Shown here: positions 1-12,700 of the stretch, piece by piece | How the letters are laid out: every line of letters starts with the position of its first letter | Numbering within the stretch: position 1 is the stretch's first letter | NCBI GenBank assembly: GCA_964023205.1 | Contig: OZ026848.1 | Coordinates: 2,842,501 to 2,906,500, forward strand | Direction of reading: 5' to 3' | From: Lutraria lutraria | Lineage: Eukaryota > Mollusca > Bivalvia > Venerida > Mactridae | DNA length: 64,000 bases | Program-made: the position numbers and the translations under genes | Notes under the pieces: generated by a model | What the model was told of the DNA's origin: nothing | Database searches by the model: none | The model's input: the letters and a program-made list of their open reading frames with translations, nothing else

Positions 1-161
1 ATTTTGTCTACTTTTACCTTACAATTTACACGAAACGGATATCGATAATACAAATGAATCACCAAGACTCAAATGAAACTGCATGAAAATGCGCGCAACA
101 AACCAGGTATTTGGTTAACTTATATTAATTATTTTCGATGGCTACTTTCTGGAGTTCTGAC

Positions 162-1233
162 CACAGGCTACCGGCATGTGATAACAGCAAAATAAAGTTT
201 CAAAAAATTTTTTTTTTCAGCATATAATTATATATTATAGAGTAAAGGTATAGAACTCCTGGGCTCAGAAATCACACCGGTCATGTTCATCAAGGTCCTG
301 TTGTAACAATTCTGAACCAATTCTTAAAAGCCTGGTCTTATTCGACGCAGAAATAATTTCTCTTTAACTACCATCCACTCTTATATCCATATATTGCTCT
401 GAACTGGAGCAATAAGCCCTTCAACTTACAAAAAGTACTACTCGCCATCGATGTGACCTAAGTTTGTTTTCATTAGCTACAGAGTAAATTTCTTTATTCC
501 TTCGTGATTTCATACCCACTCCGGTGTAAATCGAAAGAAAATCAAATTGTTTATCAATCACCGCCGACAAATAATTCAATTGATGGATACCTAAGGCATT
601 ACGATTCAATATTCCACGCTTTCGTCCGATTTCGCTTCTCAGCTGCCATGAACGCATAGTTTAAACGCCGTACCATTTTCGTGCCGTTCCGGGACGATAC
701 GTGTCAACGATTGGTCAAAGTCGGAGGTGTGGCAACCTTCACCTTTGGCAGTCATTTTGGCATAGAGAGTTTAAATCGTCAAATAATGAATCGTAATGCC
801 TTAGATATCCATCAATTGAATGATTCGTCGACGGTGAGTGATAACAAATTTGATTTTCTTTCGATTTACACCGGAGTGGGTATGAAATCCCGAAGGAATA
901 AAGAAATTTACTCTGTATCTAATGAAAAGAAACTTAGGTCACATCGATGCCTAGTGGTACTTTTTGTAAGTTGAAGGGCTTATTGCTCCAGTTCAGAGCA
1001 ATGTATGGATATAAGAGTGGATGGTGGTTAAAGAGAAATTATTTCTGCGTCGAATAAGACCAGGCTTTTAAGAATCGGTTCAGAATTGTTACAACAGGAC
1101 CTTGATAAACATAACCGGTGTGATTTCTGGGCCCAGGAGTTCTATACCTTTACTCTATAATAGATATATGGTGAAAAAAAAATTATTTTTTTTGAAAATT
1201 TATTTTGCTATTGTCACATGCCGGTAGCCTGTG
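162..1233. mobile_element. Long palindromic (foldback) DNA transposon, non-autonomous
   Basis: The sequence from about 162 to 615 is repeated in inverted orientation from about 785 to 1233, leaving a spacer of roughly 170 bp. The termini are CACAGGCTACCGGCATGTG and its complement. The 8-bp sequence GTTCTGAC flanks the element directly on both sides (154-161 and 1234-1241), which is a clean target-site duplication. An 8-bp duplication with very long inverted repeats fits Mutator-like or hAT-like non-autonomous elements (inference). Each arm has a short open frame read from the spacer outward (421-657 minus, 681-974 plus) with matching peptides. They differ at many positions and no transposase motif is visible, so I treat them as by-products of the inverted repeat. 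Confidence 0.85.
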
Positions 1234-1241
1234 GTTCTGAC

Positions 1242-2170
1242 CAGTATTCGCGCTGAAAGAAGCTGACGGGATTCAGGTATTTAAAATTCCTTTGGGAATA
1301 TATGGCCAATAATGTAGTTCGAGCTCACGAAAGAGAATTGTTGCCAGGATTATGTCTCTGACCTATCGACCATGGAGACTACCCTGACTCAAGAATAGCA
1401 AAATTGATTATTACTTCCAAAGACCCACTCAACGGTGACGCACGCACTGTTCAGACATCCGTAGTGAAAAGGTTTGTGCAGTTGGCCGAGCGCCACGTGT
1501 TTTAAGCCTAAATACTGAATTATATCAAGGACTTAATTATAGATGCATACATTATGTATGTATATATAAGTCCTTCTTTATATCTAGTATCATATCTCTT
1601 AACAATGCAATGGCAGATATACTGCATAAAGCAGATAATTCGAAAAATTACGTTTCCTTTTTCATTTGTGATAAAATTCTTGGAAGTAAAGTTTACTTGA
1701 CTACATGTATACATGGTTCGAACTTGTGATTGGCCGGCGGAAATGTGAATTGCTAGGCCATTAGGAAAAACAATTCCTGTGCGTTAATAGAAATTTGACA
1801 CGGTAAGATGAGTCATTTTTTACCCCCAAAACACTCATAGAATGCATCTCCAGCGTTCTTGAATAAAAAAAATTCCGGACCCCCTACCCACGGTGCGTAA
1901 CCTAGAAATTTCCTCAGGCACGCCCCTGGCAACTTAATTAGTGTTGTCTGTATATAGCTGGTTGCACTTTTAAAAATCTGCTGGATTCCGTTCACTATAG
2001 CTGATTCTAGTAATCAAACCCAATGTTATTCTGCATGTTAGAAGTGTCAACGGGAATGACATGTCACAAGGGACTAATAAGCAATTATTAATAGAAACAT
2101 AATTAGTACAAAAATTACAGTATAAAGTAATTAATCAGAAAAGAATATTACATAATAGATCTATACACCT
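1242..2170. other. Intergenic, no gene recognised
   Basis: This is the flank between the palindromic element and the PYM promoter region. The short open frames here have no recognisable domain, no supported splice sites and no repeat signature. I see nothing further. Confidence 0.5.
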
Positions 2171-2274
2171 TGCACGCATAGGGGGCTAGCTCGTAGCACA
2201 GGCGGACCGAAAACATGATAAACGTGTTTTTGGACTGTCCGTACAACGTGCTAGCCCCTATGCTTACACGTGCA
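2171..2274. repeat. Hairpin-forming inverted repeat upstream of PYM
   Basis: Imperfect inverted repeat of about 104 bp. The left arm contains GCATAGGGGGCTAGC (2176-2190) and the right arm GCTAGCCCCTATGC (2250-2263). The pairing extends outward to TGCACG/CGTGCA and inward to GGACCGAAAACA against TGTTTTTGGACT-type sequence. It ends about 200 bp before the PYM start codon. It may be a very short MITE or a structured promoter element; no target duplication is obvious. Confidence 0.6.
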
Positions 2275-2473
2275 GTTACACTTTCTATCAAACACTTCTT
2301 AGGTTTGAGGTAGGGAAATGAGTCGTAATATAATTTATATTGTGTCGTTAGGTAAACATATATATTTACGGTATCGAACGTTTTGGGTTGGCTTTTATCC
2401 TGTACTGTCAAAATATTTAGTTGTGTCTAGCCTCATTGTTGTTTTCTTGCTGCGAGTACAAATTTTCTACACG

Positions 2474-5040
2474 ATGGCGACTGCACCAGTTGAGAGAACG
2501 GGTATTGTACAGGATGAAGTTACAGGTAAGTATAGGTTAATTTTAATCATATAATTGCTATGATCTTGCCATTCACCTTTCGATTTGATATACTTTTCAA
2601 CTTATCATCTCAGACCTGTAGAAATTCAAATCACGTGTGTCTATTTTGATACCGGTACAGCTCACAGGTATAAAATAGTTGAAAGTTGTTCAGTTTAACC
2701 ACAATGCTATTTATGTTTATTTGTCTTTCAGGAGAATCTTATATTCCTGCTTCTCGCAGACCTGATGGCACATGGAGGAAACCAAGACGAGTGAGGGATG
2801 GCTATGTTCCACAAGAAGAAATGCCTGCGTATGTTTTTCTCATATGAGTCTTCATCAATTTGCCTCAAACAAATTTGTATCATCTGCTATATATTATGTT
2901 CATATTTTGGAAATATATTATCATCAAAATTTAAATGCAAAACCAGAATGTTTGCGGATGATGAGCACTATTAGTTCATCTCACGGTCAAATCCAATAAT
3001 GATAACCTTGCCCTTCTGAAAGATCTTCTAAACTTAGAAAAATGGCAAAGAGACTGGTAAATGGAATTCAATCCCTAAAAAGTGAAATCCTACAAATAAA
3101 ACAAGAATAGAAGTCCAATTATATTGACTTGCGGATTACGTTACACAGACTTAAAGTCTGCCTCCTTCTCCTCCAAATATTTAGGTATAACGATCTTCAA
3201 TGATATGAACTGGAACACAATGATAGCATGACCTCTTTTTGGCAACAGCCTCCCTCCGTTTCATCCAATGGAATGTCAAAACTGACAACACATAGTTTAA
3301 CTTAAACAAGCTGCTTACACCACTTACATCTGTGCCCTGCTAGAATTCTGCTCAAGACTTAGTGTCTGGCTTCCATGGCTGAAAACCCTTTCCTACAAAA
3401 TCTGTTGCTATCAAACCAGGTTACCAAATTCCCACTAGGAATCTCAACTACCTGACCCCTCAATCCTGTACACAATACAATGCTAACTCTTATTTCTCAA
3501 GAACCATTCGTCTCTTGAACTCCAATCTCTCTTTGCTAAAAAGTAGTCCTAATCTCATGATCTTTACAGAGAGGCTGGCGGTGGTCAACATGTAATCACA
3601 CTATTCTGTTCTATTTTAACAGTAGCATACCATCCTTTTAATCCTGTAATACATATTTTAACAACTGTTTCTTTGACAGCCCCAACCAGTAATAATCGGA
3701 AAACAATTGTTGGTTGCACCGATGTAGATATTTGTATCTCTCTGTATCTTTTTGTCAGCGTTTTCCGATATCCTTCTACTTCTTTGTAGTCTGCCTTTTC
3801 CTCTATTTCAATGGTGTCTTTGTAATGTGTCTGCATTTTATACCCACCTGTTAGAAAGCTTGTAAGTTTGTCTCCTATCTGCTATAGTGTTACTGTAATG
3901 TTTGAACTTCTTAACTTTTTTATTCAGAAATTTTATTTGTTGCTGACTTATGTATACTTCTATAGTCTTCTGTACAGTATGTCTAGATTGCTCTGTCCTA
4001 ATAGATATTGTCAGTTATGTATTCTGTCTCGAATCATATCATGACTCCGAAAGGATGTTTTGTAGGTTATTTGAATGGCCATCTTTAAAAAATGTAGGTT
4101 GGAAATTTTTTTTTTTTCTGTCTAATATTTGTACCCAAAATATATGTCAGAATGCTATTTTTTATCTAAAAGATTCTTTTGCCTGAGAGGCCAAATAAAA
4201 AGTTAGGTAGGGGCATTTTTGGTGAGTAGGTAGCGTAACCCCAAACAAAATAATTTTTAAGGATGGCCTAGTGTTTAGTTACGACTTATTATATAATTTA
4301 CATGTACAAATGTAGTAACAATTCATAAATGTACAAATTTAATAAGTAGTTCACGACGTCAGTTTGAATTGTGTAATTGTTTTATATAGAGCTTATATTT
4401 TTGAGATATTCAATTCAATGTGCTTCAGCATATAAACTTGTTTCTTTTACATAGGCTTGCTGAATGGTTGTAACCTGTCTATCTTCAATGGATGAGTAAT
4501 TCACTAATTTCTTCCGCTATGAATATATCTAAGAATTCTATGTTACCACTCAACATTTATTTTCTCTACAGATACGAGAACAAAGGTGTTCAATGGTTGA
4601 AAAGCAAGCCTTCCCTTCCACCTGGTATGAACCCTGATGATGCAGTGAAGACTGCAAACAAACCCACTGAGCCTATGTCGAAAGCAGCCAAGAAAAATGC
4701 CAAGAGAAAAGAGAAGAAAAAACAACAGGAAGTTCCACCATCTATTCATAGTGTTACAAAATCTTTGAAAGATACTGATATTAAAGAGCAGCCAAAAAAG
4801 TCAGATTCACAATCTGCTGTGAAGCAGAGTGATACATCAGGTGGAGACAATGATAAGCAAGAAATTACTAAGAAACTCAGACAACTTCGTAAAAAACTTA
4901 AACAAACTGAGGACCTAGAAAGAAGGATAAGTAGCGGAGAACTCAAAGAACCAGAAAAAGAGCAGCTTGAAAAGATATCCAAGAAAAACTCATTGCTTAC
5001 TGAAATTGAAGATCTTGAACTAGAACTTGAAGATTCTTAG
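2474..5040 (+). CDS. PYM1: PYM, partner of Y14 and Mago (exon-junction-complex disassembly factor)
   Basis: Three coding exons: 2474-2525, 2732-2828 and 4572-5040, joined in phase by GTAAGT, GTATGT and AG sites, giving 205 residues, which is close to the known family length. The N-terminus (about residues 18-50) carries the Mago/Y14-binding signature with [14 protein letters not shown], followed by GYVPQEE and YENKG. The C-terminal half is lysine/glutamate-rich and probably helical ([15 protein letters not shown], about residues 155-170), as in known PYM proteins, which bind the 40S ribosome and strip exon-junction complexes from mRNA. The ATG at 2474 is chosen because it opens the signature exon. 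An open frame that begins upstream of exon 3 at 4492 is intron sequence. Intron 2 contains a LINE fragment. TAG stop at 5038. Confidence 0.93.
2940..3580 (+). pseudogene. Decayed non-LTR retrotransposon (LINE) reverse-transcriptase fragment
   Basis: Three-frame reading of PYM intron 2 shows scattered pieces of a LINE reverse transcriptase 3' half. They include RMFADD near 2948 (the FADD-type catalytic box), then [11 protein letters not shown] near 3030, SSKYLGITI near 3170, and further down [13 protein letters not shown] and RLSVWLPWL near 3310-3380. Many stops and frameshifts interrupt it, so it is dead. It is most like Jockey/CR1-type elements by these motifs (inference). No poly-A tail or target duplication was identified. 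Confidence 0.65.
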
Positions 5041-6929
5041 TCTACAATCATTTATGTGTTGATCATTTGATGTTGACATAAGTGAACTACATTTTGGGTT
5101 TTACACCACCATCTTTATCATTGTATCATGGAATATGTTCATTCAATTATATTCCACAGTTAAACTTTTTCATGCAGTAACTGAACAGATGATATTATTT
5201 ATTGTAAATCAGATTGTTTTGAGTCTGTTTTTGTCATCATAACTTAGCCTACTATTAAATTTTTAATTTTTATCTTCTCATTTTATGAATCTATAGAATT
5301 ACTTTGCCTTTATTTGCCAATGCCAGAACAACCACAAGTGTGTAATGTCTTCAATATATTTTGAATAAGACAATTCTCAAGAAATCAAGGATTAGATACC
5401 CTAATTCTAACCATTAAACTCTTATTTATTTTCATTGAATATGTAGAATGAATCATTTATAAATCATTCACCACAAGCCTTTTCAGAATGGTGTAATTTT
5501 GGAATTTATGAACATGAAATTAAAAATGCTACATAATCATTGAAATATTACCTCCCTTTATAAAAAAAGTCAAATATAACTGAACCTGAGTCCGACATTT
5601 CGAAATGTTATATGGTTGAAAGTTAATATTTAATCAATTATGTTTGAATGTCACAATTTATAAGGACCAGGTACCTCTAAACTTTGTTCATTGCCATTGA
5701 AAGTTTGCATTAGGGTCTGTTATCATTAAGCTAATTTCATGAGAGCTCTGTTGGCTCTACATAATTATGATACATAAGTATCATATTGTTCATTTTTATT
5801 CTTGTGAAAACATCATTATAATAATAATAGTAATTATACCGGGTGTAGCCATTGCTATTGAAGTACCAGCTTGTATTTTTTAGTGAGAACCTGTAACCTT
5901 GACAATAAACTAATAGCATTGTTTCTGATACAGGGTTCAGATTTATAAACAATACATTTAGATACTGCACTCACTGAAGCATACGTGACTATCCTGGTTA
6001 AAGATATGTGTCTAATAACTTATTCATTGTTTCCTGTTTCAATGTCTTCATGTCCTATGACAGAACTTATGGTCAAATATGTTTAACCAATACTATATAG
6101 GGTTGTATTTTTTGTGTACTGTTACTTCAGTTCACTGTAATCTTTGCATTGCACATTTTCTTATCAGTGCTTGAAGCACTCAGTTATTCAAGTTCTTTTA
6201 CTTCTGTCCATGTATTAGGTTTTATAAAATTCTTAATTGTCAGATATTTTGAATATCAACTATCTTGTATTGATTCATAACATATTCCTGTTAGATAAAA
6301 TGGTGTCTTCATGATATTTAATATTACAACTTTATTTACAAATTACAAGCATTTTATTGTTAAAAACGAACAATGTTTGAAATTAATAAACGAAACATGG
6401 TCAATAATAAAGATCAATGGTTACAATTGATCTTTCAAATGTCTCATTTTTCATGTCATTATAGAATAATTAATTTTGTTACTAGTGTTTGCAGCATGTT
6501 GTATTATATTATACATTGTTAACAATTGGGTCATATTGCTCAATGAACTCGTACGTACAGTTTTTACATACAGATGATAGTGGTACAGGATTTTCCTGTT
6601 ATAATATGTAACTTATATTTAAAAATAAATACTGCAAATTTGACTTCATTTTTTTCCATTCCCTTTTGGGGTTTTAGATATTTCTGTTGTTTGGTCACAT
6701 TTTTTTGGCTTAGTGAAGAAAAATATATGTTTTATACTTGTTGGCAAGCATGTGGGCACTGAATAGAACAATTAAGTGCCACAAAAAATCCCTGAAAAAC
6801 TGATGACGAACTGTGTTAGATCAAACTATTTCTTCAGACAGTATACCAAACTATACCAAGCCAAGTCTGTATTTTTTGTGTAAAAGTTAGGATATCAAGA
6901 ATTAAGAGACAATTTTCAGCTTAGTGATT
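5041..6929. other. PYM 3' flank and intergenic spacer
   Basis: AT-rich sequence after the PYM stop. A possible polyadenylation signal ATTAAA lies near 5255. The short open frames have no recognisable domain. No repeat with defined ends was recognised. Confidence 0.5.
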
Positions 6930-6935
6930 TTTATT
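6930..6935 (-). terminator. Polyadenylation signal of the C4-like gene
   Basis: Minus-strand AATAAA (TTTATT on the plus strand) 26 nt beyond the stop codon of the C4-like gene. This would give a very short 3' UTR. Confidence 0.5.
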
Positions 6936-6960
6936 ATCGCTGTTTACTGTCATTTACCTG

Positions 6961-8222
6961 TTACACTGAACAAACCACACATGCTAACTCTCTGTTGTCA
7001 GTGTAAGGTGGGCATGCAAGAGCTTTGCCACACCTTGCTTCAACAAAATACAAGACATTATCATTGTCATTGTTACCACTGTGTGGTATCACATCTGGCC
7101 GGCGATCTAGACACACATACTCTGATGCATCTTCGAAGCCTGGATATGCACCAACCAGATATCCGCTGTACTCCTTTGTCCATCCTGGATAGCAATCCTT
7201 GCGTCCTGGTATCATAACATTGATACTCCTCTTAGAACGGCACAAAGAACATGGCACATCAGCATTGTAGACGTTGGTGCCAAAGAAAGCAGTCAACTCG
7301 CTCAAGTGGTGTGAAAATTCGTATTCAACCCCAGTTACTGCAATAGCATTGTTAAGTGACTCAGAGTAATAGTCCCACGTAGGCTGATCAGAGAGACAAA
7401 GATAATTAGCACCAGTTCCTTGTACACCACTATCATGATTTGTTCCTGCCATATAACCTACAACAAAACGATAAAACATCTTGAGGTTATCTTTATTATT
7501 ATACACAAGTCATTTATTGTTTGAATAATTTCATTTTTGACCTGTTATCCAAAATATGTCCTTGCCCCTCGCTGTGAAAATTGCCTTACACAATTAATAT
7601 TGTGATGATTTTGGCACAATCAAAGGGGTTTGCAAAAACAATTCAGACATCAAATTAATATTTTAGGGGCAGATTTGATCATAACTCACATTTCAGGTTT
7701 TCTGCGAACTTGACTGAGCTTGATAATTGATAATACCTGATGTACAAATCGTAAATTGACTTTCTAAAAAAGATATTTATCAACGAATAGTGCTCATGCA
7801 CAAGTTGTCGTTCATGATTGGCAATATTATGTAATTATGTTTTACTAAGTACATTTGTATTTACCTGCATAAACAAGGTCAGTACCATTGCCAGGACACG
7901 TTGTACGTCCCCATCTTGTATATGTTGAACCTTAAAAAGCCAACTCGAGTAAAAATATAATTATTTGAAGCTTCTTGCAGTAGGTATAAAGAAGCCAACT
8001 AGTTATCGTATGTATATAATTATGATATAACGTATCAATTTAACTGAACTAAATGTCAGCTAGTGTACATTTTGACATGGTCTACTCACCAAGTTGTGCT
8101 TTTAATTCCATTATTTCGCTTTTAAGTTTCAATATTTCTTGTTCAACATCCATCTCAACTACAAAGCGTTTACTGTTCACACGAACAGATAAACACACGA
8201 GAAGGAAGAAGGAACATATCAT
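6961..8222 (-). CDS. Secreted short-chain collagen C4-like protein
   Basis: Three coding exons on the minus strand: 8222-8090, 7930-7865 and 7457-6961, in phase, giving 231 residues. Exon 1 encodes a signal peptide (MICSFFLLVCLSV) followed by a short heptad-like helix (about residues 22-44, EQEILKLKSEIMELKAQL). Exon 2 gives the family hallmark TYTRWGRTTCPGNGTDLVY, and exon 3 opens with AGYMAG, then GANYLCL and several conserved cysteines (PCSLC, YVCLDRRP, ACVVC). This C-terminal domain is the one annotated as short-chain collagen C4-like in sponges and bivalves (known family). No Gly-X-Y tract is present, so it is not a collagen itself; it is probably an extracellular, oligomerising protein (inference). 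The start ATG is chosen because it begins the hydrophobic leader. The gene is divergent from PMS1. Confidence 0.87.
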
Positions 8223-8644
8223 GTTTCTTTTAATTCGTTCTAGTATTTATATAAACGAAGACCAAGAATGGCATATATATATATACGTGTTCCTGAGTTT
8301 CCACAAGTGTCACACTTTAGGTCTGAATCTAGGACAAACATGTACGTATACATACTGTTTGATAAGCTATTCTTATAATTCTAGTACGTATATATGCATG
8401 GTAAATTAAAGAGGTGCGTCTTAGCATCTAGGGTCTTTCAAAGGAAAGTTCTGTTTGAGTGACCATGATCTTAGTAAATATGTACGGAATGAATTATAAT
8501 GGTTATATTATCTTAATTGTTTTTGGCATCAGTTAAGTAAATTAACGCTAACGAACAGATATATCAATAGTCGCTATAATATACATAATCACTTGAACAA
8601 TATATAGGTAATTTTGAAATATTTCATAAATCTATCTACATATG

Positions 8645-8684
8645 ATCAGGGATGCTATATTACATGTAATATAGCATCCCTGAT
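8645..8684. repeat. Perfect 40-bp palindrome
   Basis: Perfectly self-complementary without a loop (half-site ATCAGGGATGCTATATTACA). A related imperfect hairpin with the same ATAGCATCCCTGA arm lies at about 9475-9500. The pair may mark ends of a mobile unit spanning the C4/PMS1 intergenic region, but no target duplication was found. Confidence 0.8.
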
Positions 8685-8929
8685 ATGATGAATGTACATG
8701 TATGGTTACGAGCTGTACATTGCTCAACCTTTGCAATCGGTCATCTAGATATTTTAATATCTAGCTATATATAGGTCAGAAATTCTCCTACAAGTAATTA
8801 ATTTAAGACACAACGAGAAGCTGCGTGTCATATATACCGGATGCGTTTTTTTTTCTTTTTTTTTGAAAGGGCACAGTCAGAATTTACTCAGAAAAAAGAC
8901 GGAAAACATGAATTGTAGTAAATAACTTA

Positions 8930-9370
8930 GTGCAAATCATCTTAATGAAAGTGTGCATAGAATATAGTCGATCGTAACAAGACAAACAAAGGGCAATATA
9001 TACATAACTCCCTAAAAATTAATTCAATCGCAAAACCCTGACAATATGCGCTGCAGCACTTAATTGATGAAGTTATTCTTGGTAAAAGTTTGGTGAAAAT
9101 TGCATAGGAAATGTAGGAGTAATTGCGCACAGACAGCATTTAAATGTAAAAATGATTCAGCAATGGGCAATATTAACTCCCTAAAAATACTTTAATCGCA
9201 AAACCCCGGCGATATGCGCTGCAGCATGATGACTATCATTCTGTGAAAGTTTGGTGAACATTTCATGGGAAATGTAGGAGGAGTTGTGCTCAGAAGAAAT
9301 TAAGCGCACGGATGCGCGGGAGCACGCCTCGCATTTTATTATCCCTTTGCGGGGGGGGGGGGGTAATATA
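8930..9370. repeat. Two diverged copies of a ~145-175 bp repeat with a GC-rich tail
   Basis: Two tandem modules begin at about 8991 and 9163 with GGGCAATA...ACTCCCTAAAAAT and continue through ATCGCAAAACCC, ATATGCGCTGCAGCA, GTTTGGTGAA and AAATGTAGGAG. They end with a GC-rich tail near 9304 and a run of 13 G at 9351-9363. I recognise this module from memory as a common bivalve interspersed repeat (not searched). It lies between two divergent genes. Confidence 0.65.
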
Positions 9371-9791
9371 TAGCAATTAAGACGATCGGTTATTTTAATT
9401 GATAACTTATAGTTAAATCGTAAATAATCATAAGACTTTAGGTTGAGTGAAACTTAATTATGATAGAATAAAGCAGGGATGTAATATAGCATCCCTGAAT
9501 AAAGTGACGCTTGAACTGCTGTGTGACTAAAAGTATCAAATAAAGTGTTCACAAAATGCTCAGAATTGACTACATTTGTATATGTACGTATTGATCAATT
9601 ATATATATTAAATATAATAAATTGACCTGAACTATGTATGTGCAGGTACGTATATAACGTTAATACATACCTGATATGTGGATTTTATGTAACAATAAAA
9701 GTTCGGGACGTTTTAAATTAGGGACGTGTGTTGTATGTGTTCTTCAAAATGAAGTTAAGTACTGTAAGAAATTTTCGCGGAAATTATAAAA

Positions 9792-12700
9792 ATGACGAGT
9801 ATGGAATTAAAATCACTTCCAGCAGAAACTGTGCGGCTTATCGGTGGTTCACAAGTCATCACGTCTGTTTTCAGTGTTGTGAAAGAACTTATTGAAAACT
9901 CCTTTGATTCCGAAGCAACAACTGTGGATGTCAAATTGGTAAAACAAGTTTTTGGCGTTGAACTAAAATTTAATGAAATAATTGTAAACAACTTGTCTTG
10001 TTTAGTTTACATATAGTGATTTAGGCATAGGCCACTATCAGCGACATTTTTATCACGTGTTATTTCTGATAGTTCTTGCTGTCACACAGTGCTTTGGGGT
10101 CCAGGGTTCATGAAATTCCTGTATAGTAAATCTAGGAGAAAAGTGAAACCTCTGGCATTTATACTAGTGACTTACTGCGGATTAAACTCTGCACCCCTAG
10201 CACTGTAGCCAGTATAGGCAGACACTGAACCATGTTGCTTAAGAGTTAACCTTTTTGCAAGGCTGTTCGTGGAAGCCTATATTCATACAATATATCTGCA
10301 CCTAGAGATAGCCCTACTTATCTGGCTTTCCGGTTGGCCAATTTTCAAGAACAAATTCGAAAGGGTCATTCTCTCTGTGCAGGAGGGGCCAAGTCAAAAA
10401 GTATCTCGTTGTCACAAACAGTCTAATTAGTTGGACTACATCTAGAAAGAACAATTGACTTCTTAGATAATGTAATCAAATATTAAGTACAATTTGAATC
10501 TTATTATTATGACAGTTTAGACCTTCACCACTGCCTAATAAATGCTGAAATCTGGATTTTTCATGTTTCACTGTAGTTATGTTTCCTTGCTAAAAATATA
10601 AAGATGTGAAATAAAGCAGTGTCACATATGTGCATTAAAAGAACATTTCTGTTACATTATTATACAATTTCTTTTTTAAAATCATGAACAGTTAATTTTA
10701 GACAATTTATTTTTGTGTTTAATATGAATCATGTTTGATTTGTAATGTGGTCATTGTTTTGGCAATTCTAAACTCTAAATTCTTTCATTTACTTTTTGCA
10801 AGCCTGTGTTTAATACTGCACTTTCAGGAAAACTTTGGTCTGGATAAAATTGAAGTCCGAGATAATGGATTTGGAATTAAAAAGTCTGCTATTCAGGTTG
10901 TTGCTAAGCGACATCACACATCAAAGATTTCATCGTTCAGTGATTTAGAAGATCTGTGTACATATGGTTTCAGAGGCGAAGCTCTGGGTGAGTGTATACA
11001 CATGCAAATACATGTACAATGTATCTAAAAATATAAAATATGATTGTTCATATTTTATCTCTTCCTTTTTAGGTCTTCGTGTGTCTGTGGCACATTTGTT
11101 GTTTCTCTAAACTATCGTTCTTGATTATTTGTAATGATAGGAAAGTTTATAATTATGTCTCTGTATTTCCTCACTAGTCTGATATTAATTGAAAAGAAAA
11201 TATATTTTTAATAAAACCCCACTATCTGGTAAAAACTGAAAATGAGAATAAGAATAAGAAGTAATGTGGCCGTGCAAACATCACCAATCTCAGACATCTT
11301 TCTTTGTACAATATTATGGAGCTTGGTTGTTTTAAAGAAAATTCCTGTAGTTACTGAAATAAGTTATCAAGTCATTATGCCGTTCTAAAGTTTAAAACAT
11401 AATAATATGGAGATGTTTTGTACAATATACAAAATGAATTCCCCGCTCTGATACATCTGACATCAAGTAGGAGAATTTATCAAATGTTTTCTGATTGAAT
11501 GGACAAATAATCAAAATACTGAAAGTAATCATGGAAATACTGAAAGGTACCGAAGATGCTCTTATTTAAGTAATTACTCCCATGGTATAAAACTGCATTA
11601 TTCTAATACGCGCATTAAATACAAAAAAAGTAAAATGCAAAAATTGTGTGATTAAAATTCTATTACATAATTATAAATGTATTAATAGCCAAGAATTTTC
11701 CCAGGGTGTTGATTTGGATGATGTGCAGTAATCAGTTTACTATATTTTATTTAAGGATCATTGTGTTCAGTATCAAACATGGCGATTACCACAAAGACAT
11801 CAGAGGACAATGTTAGCCAAACATATACGTTTGATTTTAATGGAAACATTCTGTCAGAGAAACCATCACATCTTGGTCAAGGTAACTTGTAAAATTTGTT
11901 TTGTTATTTCTTCAAAGTTTTCACAATTCCTGACATTGCGTTGTTACAATTACTTTTCACATCTTTATTGCCTACTCTGCTGGACCTTTGAGTTGGATTT
12001 TAACAAAATTTAAGGAGAAGTTTATGGTTAGATGATATGATTACCTTTTTGTTCTTTTGACGTTTTTATATCATTTAATTATTGATCATTATTTTTTACT
12101 AAATGCGCCTGACCATTTTCAGGTACCACTGTATCAGCTAGCAACTTATTTAAGAATGTACCTGTGAGACGACAGTTCTACAATACTGTGAAGAAGAAAA
12201 AAGAAGAGATGAAGAAAGTGGAAGAACTCTTGATGATATATGGTGTCCTGAGACCTGATGTACGCATTGTACTTAAGAATAATAAAGATACTGTTTGGCA
12301 GAAAACTATAATGACTGATGCTAAGGCTGTTTTGAACGCTGTATTTGGACGTAATACAGTCTCAAAGATGGTAGAGAAATCTGTTAAGTCTGATGATTCA
12401 AAGGTAAAGTAGTCTAATTTGTGTTATAGGCCACCTCCAAAAAAAAGGCCATTATGTGAATGAAAACTGTCATTAATTAATTAGAACAGATTAACCTCAG
12501 AATAAAGACCACCTGTCATTAAAGGTCACATTTTGTTTTTTCCAAGTGCGGCCTTTGTTCACAGGTTTGAAAGTAATAGCTAATATTAAGAATCTGGTAC
12601 TACATTTCATAAAATGTAAATTTTTCCTGAAACATTTCCATGTTTTGACCACTTAAAACTTCACTTTAATCTTCATTATATTTTTTAAGTGTCAAAGCTG

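Noticed and set aside
421..974. Two matching small proteins in the 162-1233 palindrome
   Set aside because: They are the two arms of one inverted repeat read outward; replacements are frequent and non-conservative, and no domain is recognised.
4492..4571. Upstream start for PYM exon 3 frame
   Set aside because: A TTTCTCTACAG acceptor lies at 4561-4571 and joining exon 2 there restores the conserved YENKG region; the upstream part is intron.
7458..7506. N-terminal extension of the C4-like exon 3 frame
   Set aside because: It crosses a TTGTTGTAG acceptor; the real upstream exon supplies the RWGRTTCPG hallmark.
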